From Lachnospiraceae bacterium (GTDB taxonomy: Bacteria > Bacillota > Clostridia > Lachnospirales > Lachnospiraceae), in the NCBI GenBank assembly GCA_900772685.1, contig CAAGRP010000094.1, positions 1 through 29,159 on the forward strand: a DNA stretch of 29,159 nt, written 5' to 3'. This document shows positions 1 to 7,664 of this stretch, one piece after another. The first letter of the stretch is position 1; every line of letters begins with the position of its first letter. A program made the position numbers and the translations under genes. The notes beneath the pieces are model-generated. The model was not told the origin of the DNA, searched no databases, and worked only from the letters and a program-made list of their open reading frames with translations.

Positions 1-209
1 TCAATCGTTAAAGAAAACGATGAAAGAAAATAACCTTAGTCACAGAGCCGAACAGGACGCCTGTGACTGGACCAGTATGAAGGAGCCCCACAGCGATAAA
101 CGAATCAGACAAAAAACCAATTTATATAACGCGTAGGATTTATGGAAGAAAAAAAGAAAGAAGAGCTATTAAACATACAATGGTCTTTTGCTCTTTTTAT
201 TTTCAATGC
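1..209. other. left-edge region without a supported gene
   Basis: No recognisable gene is present. A plus-strand frame is open from base 2 to a stop at 134-136 (44 codons) and a minus-strand frame in the same place gives a short hydrophobic peptide bounded by stops; neither has a convincing ribosome site or a known family signature. An 8-bp inverted repeat (AGTCACAG at 38-45 with CTGTGACT at 61-68) is followed by a second small one (ACTGG-A-CCAGT, 66-76). It has no U-run, so it is not a typical terminator. The stretch could be the end of a gene that lies mostly outside the window, or a gene remnant. Confidence 0.4.
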
Positions 210-276
210 AAAAAAGATCAGGCAGAAGCATGCCCATTAGGATACTATATCCCAAACAAGCAAGCTTCTGCCTGAT
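210..276 (-). terminator. intrinsic terminator of the V-ATPase operon
   Basis: A perfect 13-bp inverted repeat (217-229 with 264-276) encloses a 34-nt loop that itself holds a 5-bp hairpin (GGATA-CTA-TATCC, 240-252). Read on the minus strand the stem is followed by a run of six T (210-215). It lies about 65 bases after the stop of the K subunit gene, the last gene of the operon. The long, internally folded loop is unusual for a terminator. A weaker U-rich stretch on the other side (279-284) could give some bidirectional activity. Confidence 0.75.
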
Positions 277-341
277 GTATTTTTATGCTATTTATAGCTG
301 TATACAGCTGTCAAGGCTGATTTGACCTGACCGATACCGGA

Positions 342-776
342 TTACTGAAGAAGGAGGAGTCCGAATACGAGCGTAAACAGAGCAACCGTCTCGATAATAC
401 CGATTACGATAAAGTAGTTTGCCGTACCTTTTCCCGTTGCGCCAAGTGCATCGGCTGCCGCAGCTGCACATTTGCCCTGTAAGAGTGCCGAAAGACCTAT
501 TGCAAGTCCTCCGAAGAGACCCACACCAAATGCAAGTGATGCATCTATTCCGCCGGCTACCGCAGATTTGATGAAGTTCATAAGAAGGAATCCGTAGATG
601 GTCTGTGTAAGAGGCGCACCTGAGAATGCGATCATGATGAACGGAGCCGGCTTACCGCTGGCATAGCATTTCTTCCACGATCCTATCGCAGACATTCCTG
701 CAAGACCGGCACCGAATGCCGAACCTAAAGCCGATAAACCAAGAGCAAGTGTCATACCTATAAATGCAAGATTCAT
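342..776 (-). CDS. atpK: V-type ATP synthase subunit K (c-ring proteolipid)
   Basis: This is the membrane rotor subunit of a V-type ATPase, 144 residues with four transmembrane helices arranged as two duplicated hairpins. The ion-binding glutamate is E129 in the last helix (context GIIETVALF). T57 and Q58 (PLTQTIYGF) and Q100 (LLQGK) align by eye with T64, Q65 and Q110 of the Enterococcus hirae NtpK ring, where they bind Na+ together with E139. The position matching L61 of NtpK is alanine here, but that ligand acts through its backbone. I infer a Na+-coupled enzyme. An AAGGAG ribosome site lies about 8 bases before the ATG. It is the last gene of the operon, 40 bases after atpI. Confidence 0.95.
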   Translation of the reverse strand: MNLAFIGMTLALGLSALGSAFGAGLAGMSAIGSWKKCYASGKPAPFIMIAFSGAPLTQTIYGFLLMNFIKSAVAGGIDASLAFGVGLFGGLAIGLSALLQGKCAAAAADALGATGKGTANYFIVIGIIETVALFTLVFGLLLLQ

Positions 777-816
777 AACTAAATCTCCTTTTCTGAATTA
801 ATGATTCTGTTTAATT

Positions 817-2658
817 TTATTTGCTTAATTTTTCTTTTTTCTCAAAAGGCTCATATGCAATACCCGTCCACTCAAGTCCTACCTGTCCGGAGAATTCCAG
901 AACATTCAGACGAACACCGTGAACGACTACCGAAAGCAGGCACATGACGATATTCAGGGCATGTCCTATAACAAATACGAAAGCACCCATGATAACAAGC
1001 GGTCCGCTGAAGCCTTCGGCCAGTGCATTAAAGCTCTGTGCTATCGCAAGTCCGGCCATTCCTACCGCAAACAGACGGATGTAGCTCATTACGTTTCCGA
1101 AACAGCTTATGGTATCCAGAAATACCGTAAATCCGTTTCCGAAGCCCGCAAGAAGACCTTTTGCAAATGACTTGTCAGGCGACATTCCGCCGAAAAGCAA
1201 TACCAGAACGAACGACGCCAATACAAGTGCAAATACCGGCATGATATCTATCTGCTCTCCGATAACAAGATAAAGAGAGAGGAGATACATCGCACCTACC
1301 GATACAGCCCATCCGGCATCCGCTATCCAGCTGAGATCCTTTTCCGGCAGCTTTTTCTTGATACTGAGTATCGATCCGATAGCCATCTGTATCGCACCTA
1401 CCGAGAATGCAAATTTGATTATCGTATTCTGTTGTGCCTTTGCGGCTACACCGAAATACTGCGGATAGTTCGCAAAGCTCGGTATTACAAGTGCCTTGAG
1501 GAAAGGAATGTCCATCGCTCCTTCAAGACCGAACCATGTACCCGTTATAGCTCCCCAGCAAACCGTTGCTATACCCAGCACCAGAAGCAAAAATACCGTG
1601 TCGCTTTTTTTCTTTTTCTTTTTAGTCTTTACCATAAGGATGACTGCTGCGATAAGGATCAATGCGCCGTATCCTGCGTCTCCCATGATCACGGCAAAGA
1701 AAAGAATGAAGAACAGCAAAAACCACAATGATATATCCTGCTCTCTGTATCCCGGAAGTACTCCGAGGATATCAAACACCGGTTTTATCAGGCGTGAGAC
1801 CTTATTGTATCGAAGCTTGGTCGGAACCTTTTCGTCTTCATCAGCCACATCCTGCACAGCCCATGCCCACCTGTTTGCCGCAGCCGCCTCTTTAAAGCGA
1901 TCCTCGTCCACCTCCGGCACATATCCCGAAAGCCATACGAAGCTGTCATCGCTATTTGTGGTTTCTCTTGCCGATGAGAATTCCTCCTCATTCTGGACCT
2001 TTATAAGCTGTGCATGGAAGCTCGCTTCATAAAATGAAGCCTTTTCCAGTATCTCATTGCATTGCCTTGTCTCTTCTTCGTATCCGGCAATTATCTTTTC
2101 AAGTTCACCCTTGCTCTTTTCGGGAAGTGTAAACTCAGTTGCCGACAGATCCTGCGGCAGCTTTCCGAATACCGCTGCAGAGATCTGCTTATCGACATTT
2201 TTCAGCCGTACAAGCCTGATATCCCCTGATCTTACCGCATTTTCAAACTCCTTCTTACTGAAATTATAAAAATGCAGATCATATCCCAGACTCTTAAGCT
2301 CACGAACCTCCTGCGGAGAAAAACCCCCCCACTCCCTGATCCTGTCAAGCTCGGTCCTTGCAGTCAGTTCCGCCTGCGAAAGTTCCGCCTTTCTTGTTAA
2401 GGCATTTTGGACATCCCCGTACATTTTTGCAAAAGCCTCATCGGTAAGTATTTCCTCTGACGGCTTTGCCTTTGCCGGAAGATAGTCCTTAAGCGTAGAT
2501 GCGGTTTTTGAAAGCGCGGTGAATTTTTCTACCGTCGCCTTATCCGCACTCTTCTTTTCCATAAGATGCACAAGCCCCAGATCCCTGAGTCCTTTCAGCA
2601 TCTCTTCTTTTTTGGAGACCGAAGAGACTACATAGACCATTTTCATTTTTTCTATCAT
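817..2658 (-). CDS. atpI: V-type ATP synthase subunit I (stator membrane subunit a)
   Basis: This is the 613-residue stator subunit that forms the ion path against the c-ring. The N-terminal half (about 1-305) is soluble and rich in coiled-coil segments, as in the peripheral-stalk docking arm. The C-terminal half has about seven or eight membrane helices starting near residue 311. Landmarks are MGDAGYG (325-331), the conserved arginine R528 in SYIRLF, expected to face the c-ring carboxylate, and HGVRLNVLEF (580-589). A lysine-rich cytoplasmic loop (about 344-351) separates early helices. The start ATG overlaps the atpD stop in an ATGA arrangement, so translation is probably coupled. The length is within the bacterial and archaeal subunit I range. 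Confidence 0.95.
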   Translation of the reverse strand: MIEKMKMVYVVSSVSKKEEMLKGLRDLGLVHLMEKKSADKATVEKFTALSKTASTLKDYLPAKAKPSEEILTDEAFAKMYGDVQNALTRKAELSQAELTARTELDRIREWGGFSPQEVRELKSLGYDLHFYNFSKKEFENAVRSGDIRLVRLKNVDKQISAAVFGKLPQDLSATEFTLPEKSKGELEKIIAGYEEETRQCNEILEKASFYEASFHAQLIKVQNEEEFSSARETTNSDDSFVWLSGYVPEVDEDRFKEAAAANRWAWAVQDVADEDEKVPTKLRYNKVSRLIKPVFDILGVLPGYREQDISLWFLLFFILFFAVIMGDAGYGALILIAAVILMVKTKKKKKKSDTVFLLLVLGIATVCWGAITGTWFGLEGAMDIPFLKALVIPSFANYPQYFGVAAKAQQNTIIKFAFSVGAIQMAIGSILSIKKKLPEKDLSWIADAGWAVSVGAMYLLSLYLVIGEQIDIMPVFALVLASFVLVLLFGGMSPDKSFAKGLLAGFGNGFTVFLDTISCFGNVMSYIRLFAVGMAGLAIAQSFNALAEGFSGPLVIMGAFVFVIGHALNIVMCLLSVVVHGVRLNVLEFSGQVGLEWTGIAYEPFEKKEKLSK

Positions 2659-3269
2659 GCTCCTGCCTCCGTCAATTTCTTCTTTGATATCTTACCGCGC
2701 ACAACTGCGGCTGTCTGCTGGTCACCGAGATATACGCCTATAATACGTATATTCTCTTTAGCCTCAGGTATCTTAACCTTCTCAAAAAGATTTACCCTCT
2801 GAGATGTAGTCCTAAGCTCCTTTTCGAGGAGAGTCTTTTGCTTCCTCATCGTAGAGACCAGTGCATCAAGCCTTGCTATCTCACGCAGCTTTATCAATGC
2901 AGTATCAACCCACAACGGATAGTCATCCACATTGTAGACTATATCCTTAAACGTCAGTTCTTTAAATGATGGTACCGTGACACCGGCGATATTTTCGTCG
3001 CTGCAGATCACTGTATCCGGGATAACGAGATTTCCTATCTTTTTATCCTCGGCAAAGAGTCTGTTCTCGGCAAATACGGATACCCAGTCATCCAGGTCAC
3101 CTATCATCTGAACACGCTCTGCTTCCTTCTTAGCAAGCTCCGACGCTATCCTCATGATAACAGACTGAAGCTGCTGCTTTTTAAGCTGTAAGGTCGGAAG
3201 ATATCGCTGATACTGTTTCAGCTTGTCTTTTTGAAGCTTCTGTTCATTTTTTGTAAGTTTGATTGCCAT
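2655..3269 (-). CDS. atpD: V-type ATP synthase subunit D (central stalk)
   Basis: This 204-residue protein is the central rotor shaft linking the A3B3 head to the membrane ring. It begins MAIKLTKNEQKLQKDKLKQY and has long heptad-rich helices at both ends (about 5-60 and 120-175) with a short mixed middle region, which is the usual subunit D design. The gene sits 12 bases after atpB and overlaps atpI by 4 bases. No gene for subunit F, the normal partner of D in the stalk, is present in this operon. Confidence 0.92.
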   Translation of the reverse strand: MAIKLTKNEQKLQKDKLKQYQRYLPTLQLKKQQLQSVIMRIASELAKKEAERVQMIGDLDDWVSVFAENRLFAEDKKIGNLVIPDTVICSDENIAGVTVPSFKELTFKDIVYNVDDYPLWVDTALIKLREIARLDALVSTMRKQKTLLEKELRTTSQRVNLFEKVKIPEAKENIRIIGVYLGDQQTAAVVRGKISKKKLTEAGA

Positions 3270-3281
3270 AGAATGCTCCTT

Positions 3282-4577
3282 TTAGTTCAATGCATCCTTC
3301 TTCGGCCATCTCTCATTGATCAGGCTCGTTTTTAATCCTGTCTCATTTGGCTCGAAGCACTCCGCAAGGATATCCCATCCGAGATCAAGCGCCGACTCAA
3401 GAGGGATATTTACAGCAAGATTCATCAGTCTTGCCTCGAAAAGCTCTCCGTATTTCAGAAGCTTGTCATCCCATTCCGACATCAAAAAGCCCATTGATTT
3501 CTTCTCAAGGCTTTCCTTATACTGTGCATACAAACGGATCATACCATCCATCAGGGCACGGTGATCGTCTCTCGTCTTACCGTTTACATTCTGTTTAAGA
3601 CGTGAAAGAGAACCGAACGGCTCTATGTGTCCGTTCTTAAGATAATACTGACCCTCTGTGATATATCCTGTATTGTCAGGCACCGGATGGGTAACATCAT
3701 CACCCGGCATTGTTGTAACACCGAGTATGGTTATCGAACCCGCACCCTCTATATCGACTGCTTTTTCGTATCTTGATGCAAGCGAGCTGTAAAGATCTCC
3801 CGGGTATCCTCTGTTTGAAGGAACCTGCTCCATCGTGATCGCCATCTCTTTTTGTGCATCGGCGAAGTTCGTCATATCCGTAAGAAGCACAAGCACCTTC
3901 TTTCCTTCAAGCGCAAACTGCTCTGCAACGGCAAGAGACATATCCGGCACAAGAGTGCACTCAACGATAGGATCCGATGCGGTATGTATGAACATTACCG
4001 TATGGCTCATAGCTCCGCCCTTTTCAAGCGTATCACGGAACGTAAGGTAATCATCATATTTAAGTCCCATTCCGCCTAAGATGATCACGTCTACCTCTGC
4101 CTGCATTGCTATACGTGAAAGCAGCTCGTTGTACGGCTCTCCCGAAATAGAGAAGATAGGAAGCTTCTGGCTCTCTACAAGAGTATTGAAGACATCTATC
4201 ATCGGAATTCCGGTACGTATCATGTTTTTAGGCAGCACCCTTTTTGCCGGGTTAAATGACGGACCACCGATCGGTATCATATTTTCGGTAAGCGCAGGGC
4301 CGTTATCCATCGGCACGCCGGCTCCGTTAAATATTCGTCCAAGGAGATGATCCGAGAATGAGATCATCATCGGATGTCCAAGGAAACGCACGGTATCGGT
4401 AGTGCTGACACCCTGTGTTCCCGCAAAGACCTGAAGCGAGACTTTATCTTCGTCAAGCTTTATAACGGTCGCATAGCTGTCACCGACAAGCGCCAGGTCT
4501 CCGCTTCGTACATTTGATGCACGTACGGTAACAACGTTTCCTACGATCGAATCTATTTTAGTGTATACTTTCTGCAT
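3282..4577 (-). CDS. atpB: V-type ATP synthase subunit B (non-catalytic)
   Basis: This is the 431-residue non-catalytic subunit that alternates with A in the hexameric head. A canonical Walker A loop is absent: the matching site reads SISGEPYNELLS (143-154), as expected for B subunits. Other family signatures are TMPGDDVTHPVPDNTGYI near residue 285-300 and FSDHLLGRIFNGAGVPMD (74-91). The gene follows atpA after 10 bases. Length is slightly shorter than the usual 460-470 residues, mostly at the C-terminus. Confidence 0.96.
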   Translation of the reverse strand: MQKVYTKIDSIVGNVVTVRASNVRSGDLALVGDSYATVIKLDEDKVSLQVFAGTQGVSTTDTVRFLGHPMMISFSDHLLGRIFNGAGVPMDNGPALTENMIPIGGPSFNPAKRVLPKNMIRTGIPMIDVFNTLVESQKLPIFSISGEPYNELLSRIAMQAEVDVIILGGMGLKYDDYLTFRDTLEKGGAMSHTVMFIHTASDPIVECTLVPDMSLAVAEQFALEGKKVLVLLTDMTNFADAQKEMAITMEQVPSNRGYPGDLYSSLASRYEKAVDIEGAGSITILGVTTMPGDDVTHPVPDNTGYITEGQYYLKNGHIEPFGSLSRLKQNVNGKTRDDHRALMDGMIRLYAQYKESLEKKSMGFLMSEWDDKLLKYGELFEARLMNLAVNIPLESALDLGWDILAECFEPNETGLKTSLINERWPKKDALN

Positions 4578-4587
4578 GACCTGCCTC

Positions 4588-6315
4588 CTAACCTATTACC
4601 TTTGAATGGTATAATTCGGTGATCTTTGCTTCCTGCTCATGGAAAGCATCACTGTCAAATTCTGTACCATGCCAATCAAGGAATGCCTGTCTGAGCTGAT
4701 TGAAGAAAGCACGGATCTCTTTTTTATCCTTGAGATCATAATCATGCGTCAATGCGTCAAATATCCTCGCAAACTCCATCTGCTGTCTCTTAGGCGGGCA
4801 CGCTGCATCAATAGGGTCAAATGAGTTCTGCTGAAGATATACCGAATCAAGCAGCTCACCCTTCTGATATATGATGAAGTCCTCTGATGATGTTCCCTCT
4901 TCACCGAGAACCTTCATCATCTGGTTTACTTCTACGCTCTTGTGAAGTATTTCACGTGCGATATTTACTTTTTTCATGTCTACGACGCCGTTGTATTTTG
5001 ACCATGAATCCATCGGATGGATAGCCGGATACTTTCTGGCATCCGAACGTTCTCTCGAAAGTCCGTGGAATGCTCCGACAACCTTAAGTGTAGCCTGTGT
5101 AACAGGCTCTTCAAAGTTACCGCCGGCAGGTGAAACCGCTCCGCCTATTGTTATAGAGCCTGTCTTTCCGTCATAAAGGCGCACTTTTCCCGCTCTCTCA
5201 TAGAATGATGCTATCGTTGACTCAAGATAAGCCGGGAATGCTTCCTCTCCAGGTATCTCCTCAAGACGTCCGCTCATCTCACGCATTGCCTGTGCCCAAC
5301 GGCTTGTTGAATCTGCAAGAAGAAGGACATCAAGTCCCATCTGTCTGTAATACTCAGCAAGAGTAACTGCTGTATAGCATGAAGCCTCTCTTGCCGCAAC
5401 AGGCATTGAAGATGTATTGCAGATTATGATGGTCCTTTCCATAAGGGATCTTCCCGTCTTAGGGTCTGTAAGCTCCGGAAACTCCTCCAGAACCTCTACG
5501 ACCTCACCTGCACGCTCTCCGCATGCGGCAACGATAACGATGTCAGCATCGGCATGTTTGGCCTCCATATGCTGCAATACCGTTTTTCCCGCTCCGAAAG
5601 GCCCCGGTGTACAGAACGTTCCGCCCTTTGAAACAGGGAGGAAGGTATCTATACAACGTATCTGTGTGATCAGCGGTTCGCTGGGGCGCAGCCTTTCTTC
5701 ATAGCATTTTACCGCATGCTTGATAGGCTGGCTGAATACCATGCTGAGCTCTTTCTCGTTGTGTTCTTCATCCTCGATAACACATACTGTTGCTCTTACA
5801 TTGTACGATCCCTGCTCTTTTATCTCTTTTACAGTCCATTCTCCCTTAAGGGTGAACGGAACCATTATCTGATGTCTGAACAGTCCCTCGGGAACCGTTC
5901 CTACTGCCATACCGGCAGCAACCCTGTCTCCTGTCTTTACGCAAGGAGTAAACTCCCACTCGCGGTCAGGTATCGGATTGAGGTATACTCCTCTTTCAAG
6001 GAAAAAGCCGCATTTTTCGGCAAGCTCCGGAAGAGGATTCTGAAGTCCGTCAAATATCTGCGTAAGAAGTCCGGGTCCGAGCTCGATACTCATAAGCCCG
6101 CCTGTAAACTCTACAGGATCACCGACCTTGATACCGTCTGACATTTCGTATATCTGCATGCTGGCCTCACCGTTGTTGATACGGATAACCTCGCCCTTAA
6201 GGCGCTTATCGTCAACAAGGATGTAACCGACTTCATTTTTACGAACGGAGCCTTCAAACGAAACCTTGCAGAGGTTTCCGTTAACTCCGGTTACATGTCC
6301 CATTACTGTACTCAT
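4588..6315 (-). CDS. atpA: V-type ATP synthase subunit A (catalytic)
   Basis: This is the ATP-hydrolysing or synthesising subunit of the head, 575 residues from the chosen start. The Walker A loop GPFGAGKT is at 238-245 and the catalytic glutamate region GERAGEV at 267-273; the long non-homologous insertion typical of A subunits precedes the P-loop (about 115-190). An upstream in-frame extension of 27 codons exists, but an AGGAG ribosome site at 6323-6327, seven bases before the ATG at 6315, fixes the start and avoids overlap with the DUF2764 gene. The product beginning MSTVMGHVTGVNG also matches the family N-terminus. Confidence 0.96.
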   Translation of the reverse strand: MSTVMGHVTGVNGNLCKVSFEGSVRKNEVGYILVDDKRLKGEVIRINNGEASMQIYEMSDGIKVGDPVEFTGGLMSIELGPGLLTQIFDGLQNPLPELAEKCGFFLERGVYLNPIPDREWEFTPCVKTGDRVAAGMAVGTVPEGLFRHQIMVPFTLKGEWTVKEIKEQGSYNVRATVCVIEDEEHNEKELSMVFSQPIKHAVKCYEERLRPSEPLITQIRCIDTFLPVSKGGTFCTPGPFGAGKTVLQHMEAKHADADIVIVAACGERAGEVVEVLEEFPELTDPKTGRSLMERTIIICNTSSMPVAAREASCYTAVTLAEYYRQMGLDVLLLADSTSRWAQAMREMSGRLEEIPGEEAFPAYLESTIASFYERAGKVRLYDGKTGSITIGGAVSPAGGNFEEPVTQATLKVVGAFHGLSRERSDARKYPAIHPMDSWSKYNGVVDMKKVNIAREILHKSVEVNQMMKVLGEEGTSSEDFIIYQKGELLDSVYLQQNSFDPIDAACPPKRQQMEFARIFDALTHDYDLKDKKEIRAFFNQLRQAFLDWHGTEFDSDAFHEQEAKITELYHSKVIG

Positions 6316-6328
6316 TAAATTTCTCCTG

Positions 6329-6853
6329 TTATAAGCTGTATACTCGCTGCTGCACCTGATCGAAGAGGGATTTGAATTCTTCCTTTCCCTTTTCATGCTC
6401 GAAGCAGCCCTGGCGCTCCAACAGCTTTAATTTAATCGCATATCCGAATAAAACATATTTATCGAACATATGCATGCCCACCAGTGAATCTAAGTTTTCA
6501 AATTCATAAGCAAGAAGGATCTTTTCCGCTTCCAAAGGATTTTTGGCCGATATGGCTGCAGCTGCGACATTGCTTGTCTGCAGATCTCTCTCCTCGGGTC
6601 CGTCATACTGTTTTCCAAGTTTCTGACTTCTCTGATAATTCAGTTCCTTTGTCAGCATCCCGTAAAACTGCGCCCACTTTTTTACAAGCGGCCCCTTGTC
6701 GGAAGAAAGCGACAGCTGTGTCAGTTCTTTATAAACCGAGTCTTCAACCTTTGATTCGCAGTAGCTTAAGAATTCATCATATGTGATCGGCATCTCGCCG
6801 TCCGATCGAAGTTCAGGCAGGCTTGATATTAAATAATGATAATATGAAGCCAT
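6329..6853 (-). CDS. DUF2764 family V-ATPase-associated protein (probable C-like subunit)
   Basis: A 174-residue, mostly helical protein starting MASYYHYLISSLPELRSD. The YYhLisSLPeL opening is characteristic of the DUF2764 family, which sits between the E and A genes of the reduced V-ATPase operons of Chlamydiae, spirochaetes and Bacteroidetes. Because those operons, and this one, have no ordinary C gene, the protein is thought to take the place of subunit C as the collar between rotor and ring; that role is inference. GGGAGG lies 7-9 bases before the ATG. It is 15 bases after atpE and 13 bases before atpA. Confidence 0.8.
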   Translation of the reverse strand: MASYYHYLISSLPELRSDGEMPITYDEFLSYCESKVEDSVYKELTQLSLSSDKGPLVKKWAQFYGMLTKELNYQRSQKLGKQYDGPEERDLQTSNVAAAAISAKNPLEAEKILLAYEFENLDSLVGMHMFDKYVLFGYAIKLKLLERQGCFEHEKGKEEFKSLFDQVQQRVYSL

Positions 6854-6868
6854 ATCACACCTCCCCTC

Positions 6869-7429
6869 TTAGAAATCCAGATTTCTCAGATAAGGCATCA
6901 GCATCTGTGCGATCTCCTCGTCAGAACAATCGAAATAACCTGATTCATCCTTGGCTGCAAGTCTGAATCCCGCCTTAACATTTTTGGTCGGCCTGATCTC
7001 CAGTCCGTTTTTGATCTCATCCGCAAGATCCGCCTTAAGAGAATCTGTGACACTTGAAACCTCTGCCGCATACTCATCCGCTTTTTCACCATTAAGCGCT
7101 GCACGTATAAGCATAGCCATGTTGTCATCGTTAAGGCTCTTCTTAACATCTGCTGTAAGGATCTTTTCGAATTCCTTCTTTATCTCCGCTTTAAAAGCGA
7201 GCACCGCATCTCTTTTAGCCTGCTCTGCGGAAATAAGCGCACGTTCTTTCATCGCGTTGATTTCTTTTTCGGAAGCGGTCTTTGTATTTTCCGCCTCTTC
7301 CTTTGCATCGGCAATGATAGATTCGGCTTTTTTCTTTGCCTCGGCAATAATGGCAGCTGCCTTGGCGTTGGCTGCATCGATCCCCTCTTTACGTATCGAC
7401 GTAACCAGATCCTGAATCTGTACCTCCAT
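6869..7429 (-). CDS. atpE: V-type ATP synthase subunit E (peripheral stalk)
   Basis: This 186-residue peripheral-stalk subunit starts the operon. The first 100 residues or so form an alanine- and lysine-rich helix (repeated AKAAAIIAEAKKKAE-like pattern), and the rest is a small globular domain that caps the head. The open frame runs 33 codons further upstream, but that part is AT-rich leader sequence. AAGGAG at 7435-7440 stands five bases before the ATG at 7429, and the family start MEVQIQDLVTSIRKEG begins there. No partner G/H subunit gene is visible in the operon. Confidence 0.9.
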   Translation of the reverse strand: MEVQIQDLVTSIRKEGIDAANAKAAAIIAEAKKKAESIIADAKEEAENTKTASEKEINAMKERALISAEQAKRDAVLAFKAEIKKEFEKILTADVKKSLNDDNMAMLIRAALNGEKADEYAAEVSSVTDSLKADLADEIKNGLEIRPTKNVKAGFRLAAKDESGYFDCSDEEIAQMLMPYLRNLDF

Positions 7430-7464
7430 ATATGCTCCTTTCGTTCTCTCAGATTGCGCATTTC

Positions 7465-7496
7465 GCATTTTATATAAAATGCACAATAAAATTATA
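7465..7496 (-). promoter_or_regulatory. putative atp operon promoter with an 18-bp palindrome near the start site
   Basis: On the minus strand TATAAT (7491-7496) stands about 60 bases before atpE. Nine bases further on is a perfect 18-bp palindrome (7465-7482, GCATTT-TATATA-AAATGC), where transcription would begin. No good -35 box stands at 16-18 bases; the nearest, TTGATA at 7519-7524, is 22 bases away. The palindrome is a candidate operator or a 5' transcript hairpin. The promoter assignment is tentative. Confidence 0.4.
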
Positions 7497-7550
7497 AAAC
7501 CTTTATTATTATCTCGCATATCAAACATAAATGCAATGATAATTTATCTT

Positions 7551-7565
7551 ACATACCTTGTATGT
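7551..7565. promoter_or_regulatory. small inverted repeat in the sstT upstream region
   Basis: ACATAC-CTT-GTATGT is a perfect 6-bp inverted repeat about 100 bases upstream of sstT. TATAAA (7565-7570) and TACAAT (7575-7580) next to it are possible -10 boxes, but no -35 box at proper spacing stands out. It may be an operator for the divergent sstT promoter. Confidence 0.25.
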
Positions 7566-7664
7566 ATAAAAGAATACAATAATAGTAAAAGCCGCTTCAA
7601 AATACATCAAAACAATGGTAAAATGTCGCATTAGAACACATCATTCATTTAAAGGGGAAAAAAA

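Noticed and set aside
39..76. Hairpins near the left edge as a guanidine or other riboswitch
   Set aside because: The ACG loop only loosely recalls guanidine-II motifs; no second matching loop and no downstream gene under its control are visible.
2..136. Open frame on the plus strand from the left edge, and a hydrophobic peptide frame on the minus strand
   Set aside because: Both are short, lack a ribosome site and a family signature; the minus frame is bounded by stops on both sides, so at best it is a remnant.
6951..7415. 154-codon plus-strand frame opposite atpE
   Set aside because: It mirrors the alanine/lysine-rich helix of subunit E, giving a Ser/Ala/Phe-rich product with no ribosome site.
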